From: Frankiales bacterium
GTDB taxonomy: Bacteria; Actinomycetota; Actinomycetes; Mycobacteriales; SCTD01
DNA: 14,694 nucleotides
Reading direction: 5' to 3'
Assembly: GCA_025464695.1 (NCBI GenBank)
Contig: JAODNQ010000218.1
Coordinates: forward strand, 1 to 14,694
Position 1 is the first letter of the stretch; each line of letters begins with the position of its first letter. Of this stretch, positions 1 through 6,361 are shown piece after piece. The translations under genes and the position numbers were made by a program. Below the pieces are notes generated by a model. The model made no database searches. It had not been told where the DNA came from and saw nothing but the letters and a program-made list of their open reading frames with translations.

Positions 1-539
1 CGCAGGCGCACCGGCGCGAGGAGCTGCTGGCGCGGGCCGAGCGGCTCGCCCGGGAGCGGGCCGGCGCGGGGATCCCGCTGAGCGCACTGGCCGGCGCCCT
101 CGTGCCCCGTCCGACCGGCCGCTGCAGCGGCGGGGACCTGCAGGGCTTCGCCAACGGGCAGCTCCCCGAGGAGGCGCTCTGCCCGCTGTGGGGCACTGCC
201 GGGCAGGTGCTGCGGGCCGATGCCGCCCGTGCGTTCGACGAGCTGTCGCACGCCTACGCCGCGGAGACCGGTGAGCCGGTCTGCGTCACCGACTCCTACC
301 GCAGCCTGCCGGAGCAGGTGGCGGTGCGGACGGCGAAGCCCACCCTCGCGGCCGTGCCCGGCACCAGCAACCACGGCTGGGGCGTCGCCCTCGACCTGTG
401 CGGGGGGATGCAGCAGGCCGGCTCCCCCGCGGACCGGTGGATGCACGAGCACGCGGCGGCATCGGGCTGGTTCCACCCGGCCTGGGCCGAGCCCGGTGGC
501 AGCAAGCCGGAGCCCTGGCACTGGGAGTTCGCGGGCTGA
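1..539 (+). CDS. M15 family (VanY-type) D-Ala-D-Ala carboxypeptidase, 5' partial
   Basis: The frame is open from base 3 to the TGA at 537-539, giving 178 visible residues; the true start lies before the window. A GTG at 102 is in frame, but the open, charged, helix-forming stretch before it (rich in Arg, Glu, Leu and Ala) shows the gene begins upstream. The C-terminal half has the M15 zinc-site layout: TDSYRS then EQ (substrate-side Arg and Gln), SNHGWGVALD at about 366-395 (first His and Asp ligands), and PWHWEF near the end (third His ligand at 519-521). Enzymes of this family cut D-alanyl ends of peptidoglycan peptides outside the membrane. The visible helical N-terminal part is probably a coiled coil, as in many actinobacterial relatives. 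Signal peptide or anchor cannot be judged. Its stop is 7 bases from the convergent dehydrogenase stop. Family assignment is firm; substrate is inferred. Confidence 0.9.
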   Translation, partial: QAHRREELLARAERLARERAGAGIPLSALAGALVPRPTGRCSGGDLQGFANGQLPEEALCPLWGTAGQVLRADAARAFDELSHAYAAETGEPVCVTDSYRSLPEQVAVRTAKPTLAAVPGTSNHGWGVALDLCGGMQQAGSPADRWMHEHAAASGWFHPAWAEPGGSKPEPWHWEFAG

Positions 540-546
540 CCCGCTC

Positions 547-1317
547 CTAGCGCGCGCTCCACCCGCCGTCGAGCACCAGCGCCGAGCCGTTGCTGTACGA
601 CGCCGCGTCCGAGCACAGGAAGGCGACCGCCTCGGCCACCTCGGACGGCTCGAGCAGCCGCTTGACCGCCGACGCCGCCAGCATCACCTGCCCGACGACC
701 TCCGACTCCGGGATCCCCCGGGTGCGGGCCTGGGCGGCGATCTGACCCTCCACCAGCGGGGTGCGGACGTAGCCCGGGCACACCGTGTTGCTCGTGACGC
801 CGCGGCCCCCCGCCTCCAGGGCGAGCGTCTTGCTCAGCCCCTCGATCCCGTGCTTGGCGGTCACGTAGGCCGACTTGTTCGGCGAGGCCCGCAGCCCGTG
901 CACCGACGAGACGTGCACCAGGCGGCCCCAGCCCTGCTCGTACATGTGCGGGAGGGCAGCCCGGGAGAGTCGGAACGGCGCCTCGAGCATCACCCGCAGG
1001 ATCAGCGAGAACGTCTCGACGGGGAACTCCTCGACCGGGGCGACGTGCTGCAGGCCGGCGTTGTTGACGAGGACGTCCGCGCCTGCCAGCAGGCCGCCGG
1101 GGGCGCAGGCCGCGTCGACCGCGGCAAGGTCGCCGAGGTCGAGAGCCAGCGCCGTCCCCCCGACCTCCTCGGCCAGAGCCGTGGCGCCCGCGGCGTCGCG
1201 GTCGACGACGACGACCTCGGCCCCCGCGGCAGCGAGGCGGCGGGCGCAGGCGGCGCCGATGCCGCTCGCCGCCCCGGTGACGACGGCGCGGCGTCCGGAC
1301 AGGTCGAGGTCGGTCAT
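547..1317 (-). CDS. bdhA: 3-hydroxybutyrate dehydrogenase (SDR family)
   Basis: Predicted to oxidise (R)-3-hydroxybutyrate to acetoacetate with NAD+ in the cytoplasm (EC 1.1.1.30). The 256-residue protein has the classical SDR layout: TGAASGIG at 14-21 (nucleotide binding), NNAG at 85-88, and catalytic Ser138, Tyr151 and Lys155. What separates it from generic SDRs is a full set of residues typical of 3-hydroxybutyrate dehydrogenases: Gln90-His91 after NNAG, SSVHG with His140, Lys148 in SPNKSAY, CPGYVRTPL then Gln192, and a C-terminal DGGW. I chose the ATG at 1317; an in-frame GTG at 1332 adds five residues, and neither has a strong ribosome binding site. The cupin gene ends 37 bases upstream on the same strand, so the two are probably co-transcribed. 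It partners metabolically with the acetoacetyl-CoA synthetase at 9940-11925. Very sure of family, fairly sure of substrate. Confidence 0.9.
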   Translation of the reverse strand: MTDLDLSGRRAVVTGAASGIGAACARRLAAAGAEVVVVDRDAAGATALAEEVGGTALALDLGDLAAVDAACAPGGLLAGADVLVNNAGLQHVAPVEEFPVETFSLILRVMLEAPFRLSRAALPHMYEQGWGRLVHVSSVHGLRASPNKSAYVTAKHGIEGLSKTLALEAGGRGVTSNTVCPGYVRTPLVEGQIAAQARTRGIPESEVVGQVMLAASAVKRLLEPSEVAEAVAFLCSDAASYSNGSALVLDGGWSAR

Positions 1318-1354
1318 GGCCGCAGTCTGCACGTCCGGCCGCAGCCGCTGCCGA

Positions 1355-1747
1355 CTAGGAGGTCGGCGGCTCGTCCTTGCCGGCCTCCTCGAGCGCGTCG
1401 GCCTCCTCCTTCGTCGCGTGCACGGCGCCGTCGGCGTGGTCGGGCGGGCCGTAGACCGTGTACAGCACGAGCGGGTTCGGCCCGGTGTTGAGGAAGTTGT
1501 GCTCCTTGCCCGCGGGCACGACGACGATGTCGCCCGCCTTGACCGACTTGCTCTTCCCCTCGATCACGGCCTTGCCGACCCCGCTCACGAAGCTGAGGAT
1601 CTGGTCGTTCTCGTCGTGGGTCTCCACGCCGATCTCGCCCTTCGGCGGGATGGTCATGATGACCAGCTGGGTGTGCTCCCCGGTCCAGAGCACGCGGCGG
1701 AAGTCCGCGCTCTTCTCGGCGACGGTCGCGATCTCGAAGTGGTCCAT
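1355..1747 (-). CDS. Single-domain cupin protein
   Basis: A 130-residue protein with one cupin beta-barrel. The second cupin motif is perfect: G72-D-I-V-V-V-P-A-G-K-E-H83 with Asn87 (G-x5-P-x-G-x2-H-x3-N). The first is partly relaxed: GEIGVETHDENDQI has His44, but the usual second His of HxH is replaced by an acidic residue, so metal binding may differ from canonical cupins. The C-terminus (VYGPPDHADGAVHATKEEAD) is a conserved tail of this small bacterial cupin group, whose function I do not know. The start is the ATG at 1747, set by GGGGAAGG eight bases upstream (1756-1763); upstream in-frame codons out to 2095 run antisense to the next gene and are spurious. First gene of a likely two-gene unit with the hydroxybutyrate dehydrogenase. 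A sugar- or acid-sensing or isomerase role is possible but unsupported. Confidence 0.88.
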   Translation of the reverse strand: MDHFEIATVAEKSADFRRVLWTGEHTQLVIMTIPPKGEIGVETHDENDQILSFVSGVGKAVIEGKSKSVKAGDIVVVPAGKEHNFLNTGPNPLVLYTVYGPPDHADGAVHATKEEADALEEAGKDEPPTS

Positions 1748-1775
1748 GCTGCTCGCCTTCCCCGGCGGGAGACGC

Positions 1776-1824
1776 TGACGCCCCGTCCGGCGCGGGAAGT
1801 CCCGAGCCGGCCGGGACGGCGTCA
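1776..1824 (-). terminator. Long hairpin starting at the stop codon of the anchored secreted protein
   Basis: Read on the minus strand, the TGA stop at 1822-1824 opens an arm TGACGCC that pairs with GGCGTCA at 1776-1782. The stem continues inward with GTCC/GGAC and GGC/GCC around small bulges, and a nested CGGG-ACTT-CCCG hairpin fills the loop. No T-run follows, which is common for actinobacterial hairpins. It is well placed to end the secretion operon before the cupin gene. Function is inferred from position and shape only; because the sequence is symmetric it could also act on the other strand. Confidence 0.45.
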
Positions 1825-3279
1825 GTGCACGATGGTGGGCCTGACCCGACTGCTGCCCGCGACGTTGGTCAGGTCCCCGCCGGTCGTCGCCAGGAAGAGG
1901 TGCTCGCCGGAGTGCGCGAAGGAGCGCTCCACGGTCCACACGCCGTCGGCGTCGGTGCGCGCCTGGCTCGTCAGCACGCGCCCCCCGGCCGCCAGGCGGT
2001 AGACGCTCACGAGCTGGCCGGGCCGCACCGGGAAGGTCCGGCCCGTGAAGGTCAGCTCCCGGGGCGCGTTCCGGACCGCGCGCAGCGACACCCAAGACGC
2101 GACGTGCAGGACCGCCGACGTGCTGCCGACGCCGCCGACCTCGCCGTACAGGCGGGTGTTCGTCGCGGGTCGCACCACCCAGGACGTCTGCCCGGACGCC
2201 GGGAGCACCGCGGTCCGGACCGCCCGGTAGACGGTGCTCGGGCGGGTGTAGGCCAGCAGCCGGACCTGGGCCCCGGGCGTCCCCATGACGGTCACCCTGA
2301 CACCCGGCCCGCCGGCGACCGTCCGGGCCGAGGACAGGAGCAGGACCGGGCGCGGCAGCGGCGGGCCGGCGGGAGCGGTGCTGGTGGGGGGCGTCGTCGT
2401 CCCTGCGGAGGGCGACGGCGGGGCCGTGGTCGAGGAGGCGGTCGTGGACGGCTGACCCGACTGACCCGGCAGGAGCGGTGAGGTGCTGGCAGTGGGCGGG
2501 GGCGACGTCAGCGTCGGCGTCGGCGTCGGGCGGACGGGCCCCGGCACCGGCTGGGACTCGCGGGAGGGAGTCGGACTCGGCGCACGCGAGGCCGTGGCAG
2601 AGGGAGTGGGACTCGGCTCGCCCGTCGTCGCGGTGGGGGTCGCGCTCGGCGAGCTCAGCACGGCGAGCTGGGCCCCCGTCAGCCGCAGCGGCGCGTCGCC
2701 CGTGGTGTCGGTCGACAGGACGAAGCTGCCGTCGGGTCCGCGCGAGGCGACGGCGTTGCCGGCCAGCGGGTAGTAGCGGCCGTCGGCGAGCCGGCGCAGG
2801 AAGAACAGGTACGTGGAGCCGGGGGTGACCACGACCCCGTCGCCGACCTGGAAGGTGCTGTCGGGGGTGTCACCGCCCAGGACGGAGACCACGACGTCGC
2901 TGCCGACGACGGCCGTCCCCTTGTGGACGCTCGTCACCGCGATGCGGTGCAGCGTGTGCGGGAGGGCCGGGAGCGGGGCGCCATCGGCGTCGAGGCCGGG
3001 CGAGGTCCCCGGCTCGACCGTGCTGGAGCCGAGGGTCCCCTCCACCACGGTGTCCGCCGCGTCGGCGAGGCTCGACAGGCTGTCGTAGGTGGGGTGGTCG
3101 GCGCTAACCTGCACCACCGTCCGGCCGGGCTGCAGGCCGGTGCTGGCGGGGACCGCACGGGGGACGACGTCGGCGCGCCGCCCGGGTCCGGTCCCGGCGG
3201 TGACGGCGAGGGCGGCCACGACGGCGCCCGCGGACAGTGCTGCCGTGAGGCCGAGGAGCCGGCCGCTGCGCTGGGTCAT
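1822..3279 (-). CDS. Signal-anchored exported protein with Ser/Thr/Pro linker and two C-terminal beta-sandwich-like repeats
   Basis: No function recognised. The 485-residue protein begins with a short basic N-terminus and a hydrophobic stretch at about 8-28 (signal peptide or single membrane anchor). Residues about 55-208 form a globular domain with the pattern YDSLSSLADAADTVVEGT, then HRIAVTSVHKG, then GSTYLFFLRR, a type seen in many uncharacterised actinobacterial exported proteins. Residues about 209-309 are a low-complexity Ser/Thr/Pro linker, a likely wall-spanning or O-glycosylated stalk (inference). Residues about 310-393 and 394-484 look like two related all-beta domains (PGVRVTVMGTPG, then RPGQLVSVYRLAAGG). 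The ATG at 3279 is fixed by GAAGGA seven bases upstream. That site overlaps the stop codon of the metzincin-like gene before it, so the two are probably translated together. Much longer in-frame readings out to 4743 are antisense artefacts. Confidence 0.82.
   Translation of the reverse strand: MTQRSGRLLGLTAALSAGAVVAALAVTAGTGPGRRADVVPRAVPASTGLQPGRTVVQVSADHPTYDSLSSLADAADTVVEGTLGSSTVEPGTSPGLDADGAPLPALPHTLHRIAVTSVHKGTAVVGSDVVVSVLGGDTPDSTFQVGDGVVVTPGSTYLFFLRRLADGRYYPLAGNAVASRGPDGSFVLSTDTTGDAPLRLTGAQLAVLSSPSATPTATTGEPSPTPSATASRAPSPTPSRESQPVPGPVRPTPTPTLTSPPPTASTSPLLPGQSGQPSTTASSTTAPPSPSAGTTTPPTSTAPAGPPLPRPVLLLSSARTVAGGPGVRVTVMGTPGAQVRLLAYTRPSTVYRAVRTAVLPASGQTSWVVRPATNTRLYGEVGGVGSTSAVLHVASWVSLRAVRNAPRELTFTGRTFPVRPGQLVSVYRLAAGGRVLTSQARTDADGVWTVERSFAHSGEHLFLATTGGDLTNVAGSSRVRPTIVH
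2564..2617 (-). repeat. Direct repeat encoding PSPTPS in the linker
   Basis: An 18-base unit GAGGGAGTSGGACTCGGC occurs at 2564-2581 and 2600-2617 (36-base period, one mismatch). On the coding strand each copy encodes Pro-Ser-Pro-Thr-Pro-Ser in the stalk of the anchored protein. Nearby 2503-2530 carries a GTCGGC-type microsatellite encoding Pro-Thr repeats. Such tracts change length by slippage, so stalk length may differ between strains. Confidence 0.6.
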
Positions 3280-3286
3280 GTCGGCG

Positions 3287-3292
3287 TCCTTC
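3287..3292 (-). promoter_or_regulatory. Ribosome binding site overlapping the upstream stop codon
   Basis: GAAGGA on the minus strand lies seven bases before the ATG at 3279. The TGA of the upstream metzincin-like gene (3291-3293) gives the context TGAAGGA, so a terminating ribosome sits directly on the Shine-Dalgarno sequence. This supports translational coupling and fixes the start of the downstream gene. Confidence 0.8.
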
Positions 3293-5666
3293 ACGGGTAG
3301 CGCTGCTGGAGGCGGGACACGTCGTAGGCCTGCGGCGTGTTGTAGGGCAGCCGTCCCTGCCACAGGACGCTCGCGGGGCCGGTGGCACGCGTGAAGCCGG
3401 CGTCGGACGGGTGCAGGAGGGCGAGCGCGTGCCCGATCTCGTGGGTGGCGACCTTGGTGCGGATCGCGTCGGTCTCGACGTCCAGCGTCTGCTGGCTCAG
3501 GTAGACGAAGTTGTGCGTGTAGCTCGTCGACATGCCGAGTGCGCCGAACGACAGGCTGTTCCCGACGCCGATGGTGACGCCCCAGACGTCGTCGAGCAGC
3601 GCCGGCACGTCGGCGACGCTGAGGTCCGGCGTCGTGCCCACCGGCGCCGGGCCGATCTGGACGGAGGTGCCCGCGGCGTTCCAGCCGGCCACCCCGGCGA
3701 CGACGTTGCCCAGGTACCGGTGCGCGCCCCCGTAGCTGTAGGTCAGAGGCAGCGCGCCTGCGGTGTCCTGCGGCCAGCCCGGACCGAACGTGCCGGGCAC
3801 CGGGGCCACGGCGCGGAAGACCGGGGTCGTCGAGGTGGTGCCGTTGCACGAGAGGGTGGCCACCACGGACTGCGCCGTGCTCAGCACCACGCCCTGCACG
3901 TGGTCGACGCCGTTGCCGCTGGTGCTCAGGCCGAGGGCGACGCCGGTCGCGGGCGAGCCGTCCGGCTTGGTCACCGAGACCGTCGGCACGCCGGTGCAGG
4001 CGTACGTCAGGGTGAAGGTCTGCCCGGTGAGCGCGTGCGTGGGCGCCACGACCACCGTCTGCGGCGGCTGGCACACGGCGTCCGCGTCGCCCGTCCAGTC
4101 GAGCTCCACCGTCAGCGAGGTCGGGGTGCTGCCCGCGCCCACCAGGGTGATGAGGAACTGCGGCAGTCCGGTGGCGCTGGTCAGGTCGAGGCCGGTGAGG
4201 TCGACGCTGCCGGAGGCGTCGAGCGGCCGGTCGGCCAGGCCGGGCAGCGGGCTCCCGCCGCCGCCGAGGAAGCTGATCGTGCCGCTGCTGTACGCCGCGC
4301 GGCCCGGCGACAGCACCGCGAGCCGGGTGTACCGGTCGGGCACGCACTTCTCGCTGGGCGCCACCAGGCTCGACGCGAGCACCCTGATCGGTCCCTGGCC
4401 GCAGGCCCCGGCGGTGTACGCGTCGAAGTTCTGGATCTGGGCGCTGCCGCTGTCGGCGTTGATCCACAGGCAGTCCGGCCGCTGCGGGTCCGGGTTGACC
4501 GTGTACATGTACGAGGCGCCGGGGTTGGCGCGGGGGAAGCTCGTGCACGAGGCACCGGTGCTGGCGTCGAAGCACCGGACCTGGTCGCCGTTGCCGCTGG
4601 CGAGGTACACGCGCGGGCCGAGGACGACCGGCGGGCCGTTCCACCCGGTCGTGCTGCCCATCGTCGAGACCAGTGACACGGGCGGCACGAGCGGCGCACC
4701 CGTCGTCGTCAGGCAGTCGTCCTGCTGGCCGGTGGGCAGGCACAGGCCCTGCACGGCGCCGGAGCTGCTCAGCACGGGGTAGGCCGAGCCGTAGTTGGAC
4801 GGGTAGGAGGGGTCCACGGTGGCCGGCCAGCTCCCCCCGCAGGCAGCCGATGCCGCCGCGTCGAAGCAGGCCAGCTGGGCGACGCCGTCGATCGTCACCG
4901 GCACCACCACCCGTCCGCCCATCAGCGAGGTCGCCGGTGCGGGGAACGTCGCGTTCGTCAGCTGCCCGGCGCCGAGGCCCACCGCGTACGGCTGACCGGT
5001 GCAGGCGGCCTGAGTCGCGAGGTCGAAGCAGAGGAGGGCGTTGCGCGTGCCCGTCACGGTCGAGCCGCTCACGTAGTTGAAGGCGTACCAGCGGCTGCCG
5101 ACCTGGAGCGGCCCGCTGATGCCGCTGATCCCGTCGTTCGACGCCTCGCCCACCGCGCTGAGCGGGGTGAACCCGCAGAACGGGTTGACCACCGCCTCGG
5201 CCAGCAGCGTGTCGACGCAGACGACGCCTGCCGTCGCGTCGGAGGCCCGGGTGGCGTAGACGAACAGGCGGCCGCTCGCCTGGTCCAGGGAGAGCCCCGG
5301 CTGCCCGCTGACGGCGAACTGCCCGCCGGTGGAGCCGTCGGTGACCGTCCGCGGTGCTCCGCAGGCCGAGGCGTCGACCTGCAGGTGGCAGGCGACGACC
5401 AGCTGCCCGGAGTGGTGGAAGACGTTGTAGACGGCACGCGGCGTCATGGCGAGGGCCCAGCCGTCACCGCCGCCCTGTCCCGCGAAGCTGGTGGCGGGCG
5501 GGACCGGCACGATCCGGGTGGCCTGGTACTCCTTGACCGCGGCCGAGGCCGGCGCCGCGAGCAGGGTCGAGAGCAGCAGTGCGGCGACCCCGGCGCCGGC
5601 GACCGACCTCCGCCGCCACCGCTCGCTCCGCGTCCCCCGCCGGTGTGCCCTCTCCCGCAGCAGCAT
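3291..5666 (-). CDS. Exported matrixin-like metzincin with N-terminal cysteine-paired propeller-like repeats
   Basis: The 791-residue protein has a basic N-terminus, a hydrophobic core at about 22-37 and a cleavage-like APASA-A at 38-43, so it is exported. Residues about 50-445 carry seven repeats of the type xxCFDxxTxxxC (see the separate repeat entry), suggesting a beta-propeller. Residues about 450-620 look all-beta. The last 165 residues resemble a small matrixin domain with HEIGHALALLH at 742-752, giving the three zinc His and the catalytic Glu743. Two family hallmarks are altered: the Gly of HExxHxxGxxH is Ala749, and the Met-turn position reads SVLW with Leu768 instead of Met. The ATG at 5666 is preferred because GAGGTG lies six bases before it; a GTG at 5675 is the alternative. 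Probably first gene of an operon with the anchored protein downstream. A secreted peptidase acting at the cell surface is inferred; the substrate is unknown and weak activity is possible. Confidence 0.82.
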   Translation of the reverse strand: MLLRERAHRRGTRSERWRRRSVAGAGVAALLLSTLLAAPASAAVKEYQATRIVPVPPATSFAGQGGGDGWALAMTPRAVYNVFHHSGQLVVACHLQVDASACGAPRTVTDGSTGGQFAVSGQPGLSLDQASGRLFVYATRASDATAGVVCVDTLLAEAVVNPFCGFTPLSAVGEASNDGISGISGPLQVGSRWYAFNYVSGSTVTGTRNALLCFDLATQAACTGQPYAVGLGAGQLTNATFPAPATSLMGGRVVVPVTIDGVAQLACFDAAASAACGGSWPATVDPSYPSNYGSAYPVLSSSGAVQGLCLPTGQQDDCLTTTGAPLVPPVSLVSTMGSTTGWNGPPVVLGPRVYLASGNGDQVRCFDASTGASCTSFPRANPGASYMYTVNPDPQRPDCLWINADSGSAQIQNFDAYTAGACGQGPIRVLASSLVAPSEKCVPDRYTRLAVLSPGRAAYSSGTISFLGGGGSPLPGLADRPLDASGSVDLTGLDLTSATGLPQFLITLVGAGSTPTSLTVELDWTGDADAVCQPPQTVVVAPTHALTGQTFTLTYACTGVPTVSVTKPDGSPATGVALGLSTSGNGVDHVQGVVLSTAQSVVATLSCNGTTSTTPVFRAVAPVPGTFGPGWPQDTAGALPLTYSYGGAHRYLGNVVAGVAGWNAAGTSVQIGPAPVGTTPDLSVADVPALLDDVWGVTIGVGNSLSFGALGMSTSYTHNFVYLSQQTLDVETDAIRTKVATHEIGHALALLHPSDAGFTRATGPASVLWQGRLPYNTPQAYDVSRLQQRYP
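4401..5390 (-). repeat. Seven CX8C-type protein repeats (putative propeller blades)
   Basis: Within the metzincin-like protein, cysteine pairs recur at nine-residue spacing: Cys93/102, 213/222, 267/276, 309/318 and 365/374. A wider pair (150/164) and a copy with Asn413 in place of the first Cys (413/422) make seven in all. The best copies read CFDLATQAAC, CFDAAASAAC and CFDASTGASC. In each, a hydrophobic strand precedes the first Cys, as in a propeller blade whose hairpin is closed by a disulfide. The repeat is seen directly; the fold is inferred. Confidence 0.65.
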
Positions 5667-5672
5667 GATGCG

Positions 5673-5678
5673 CACCTC
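5673..5678 (-). promoter_or_regulatory. Ribosome binding site choosing the ATG start of the metzincin-like gene
   Basis: GAGGTG on the minus strand is an exact anti-16S match six bases before the ATG at 5666. The alternative GTG start at 5675 is itself formed by the end of this motif and would need the less ideal G-run at 5680-5685. I therefore place the start at 5666. Confidence 0.6.
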
Positions 5679-5758
5679 GCCCCCCGAAGCTCAGGCAGCC
5701 GTTCTCCCACCGCCGCGGCCCGGTGTCGACGGCTGCGGGCGAAGACGACCCGAAGGGG

Positions 5759-5778
5759 CAGGACCGACCAGGACCGAA
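5759..5778. repeat. Ten-base-period direct repeat upstream of the secretion operon
   Basis: CAGGACCGAC (5759-5768) is followed immediately by CAGGACCGAA (5769-5778), nine of ten bases identical and one helical turn apart. It lies about 95 bases before the metzincin-like gene in a 165-base gap that must hold that operon's promoter (the gene 3' of this gap is a minus-strand stop). A binding site for a regulator is possible; no clear -10/-35 pair could be assigned. Confidence 0.4.
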
Positions 5779-5831
5779 CGTGCAGAGGTCCGGTCGACAG
5801 GGGCACAGGTCGCGTCGGACGGGGCCCGGCG

Positions 5832-6335
5832 CTACCCGGCCGAGCCGGTCTGCACCATCAGCACGGCGTCCACCGTGCGCGGCCCCCACTGCTGCCGGGC
5901 GGTGCCGACCTCGGCCCAGCCGTGCCGCAGGTACCAGCCCCGGGCGGCACTGTCCGGGTCCACCAGGAGCACGGCGGTGCGACCACGCAGCGCTGCCTCG
6001 GCCACGGCGTGCCGCACCAGGGCCAGGCCGGCTCCGGGCACCGTCCGGTCGGTGAACAGCCGGCTGACCACGGCGAGCCCGTCGGGGTCGCGGCCGGTGG
6101 TCCGCTGCCACAGCGGGACGGCGGCGGGGTCGTCGGCCGGGTGCAGGGCCACGTGCCCGACGACGCGGTCGTCGGCGTCGGCCACCCACCCGCCGAGCTC
6201 GTCCTCGGACGCCAGCCACCCGTCGCTCACGGCCTCGGACCGGACCGGGTAGCCCTCCTGCTCGTGCGTCCGCTGCAGCAGCGCGAGCAGCCCGGGCAGG
6301 TCCTGCGGACGCCGGGCCCGGACGTCGACGGGCAC
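5832..6335 (-). CDS. GNAT family N-acetyltransferase
   Basis: A 167-residue single-domain GNAT protein. An early helix region (RPQDLPGLLALLQ) is followed by strand VADADDRVVGHVAL. The acetyl-CoA loop region reads VVSRLFTDRTVPGAGLALVRHAV, in which the usual Gln/Arg-x-x-Gly-x-Gly/Ala is only partly kept (PGAGLA). Next come VLLVDPDS and AARGWYLRHGWAEVG, the typical C-terminal Tyr/Phe-x-x-x-Gly-Trp/Phe element. It transfers an acetyl or other acyl group from CoA to an amine; the acceptor cannot be told. The GTG at 6335 is supported by GAGGAG five bases upstream (6341-6346). It faces away from the AlkB-like gene with 26 bases between the start codons. Stands alone on its strand, 156-165 bases from the next gene. 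Confidence 0.85.
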   Translation of the reverse strand: MPVDVRARRPQDLPGLLALLQRTHEQEGYPVRSEAVSDGWLASEDELGGWVADADDRVVGHVALHPADDPAAVPLWQRTTGRDPDGLAVVSRLFTDRTVPGAGLALVRHAVAEAALRGRTAVLLVDPDSAARGWYLRHGWAEVGTARQQWGPRTVDAVLMVQTGSAG

Positions 6336-6361
6336 GCGCGCTCCTCGGTCATCATGGACAG
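6336..6361. promoter_or_regulatory. Very short divergent start region
   Basis: Only 26 bases separate the GTG of the GNAT gene (minus) from the GTG of the AlkB-like gene (plus). The GNAT ribosome binding site GAGGAG fills 6341-6346. Plus-strand CATCAT at 6350-6355, six bases before the AlkB-like GTG, could be a -10 of a leaderless transcript. At least one promoter must lie inside the opposing coding sequence. Confidence 0.4.

Noticed and set aside
102..539. The M15 peptidase as a complete short gene from the GTG at 102.
   Set aside because: The same frame is open to the window edge with coherent helical sequence, so the start lies outside the window.
220..1491. Long plus-strand open frames across the dehydrogenase, cupin and secretion operon (also around 875-2002, 3411-4676, 7558-9261).
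   Set aside because: Their products are Arg/Ala/Pro/Gly-rich without motifs and lie antisense to genes with clear family signatures; such frames are expected in very GC-rich DNA.
2503..2530. GTCGGC tandem tract as a short-repeat array or CRISPR-like element.
   Set aside because: It is coding microsatellite for a Pro-Thr stalk, with no spacers and no cas genes nearby.
5550..5666. Twin-arginine signal in the metzincin-like protein (RRRSVAG before the hydrophobic core).
   Set aside because: The consensus hydrophobic positions after the Arg pair are poor, so a general secretion signal is the safer reading.
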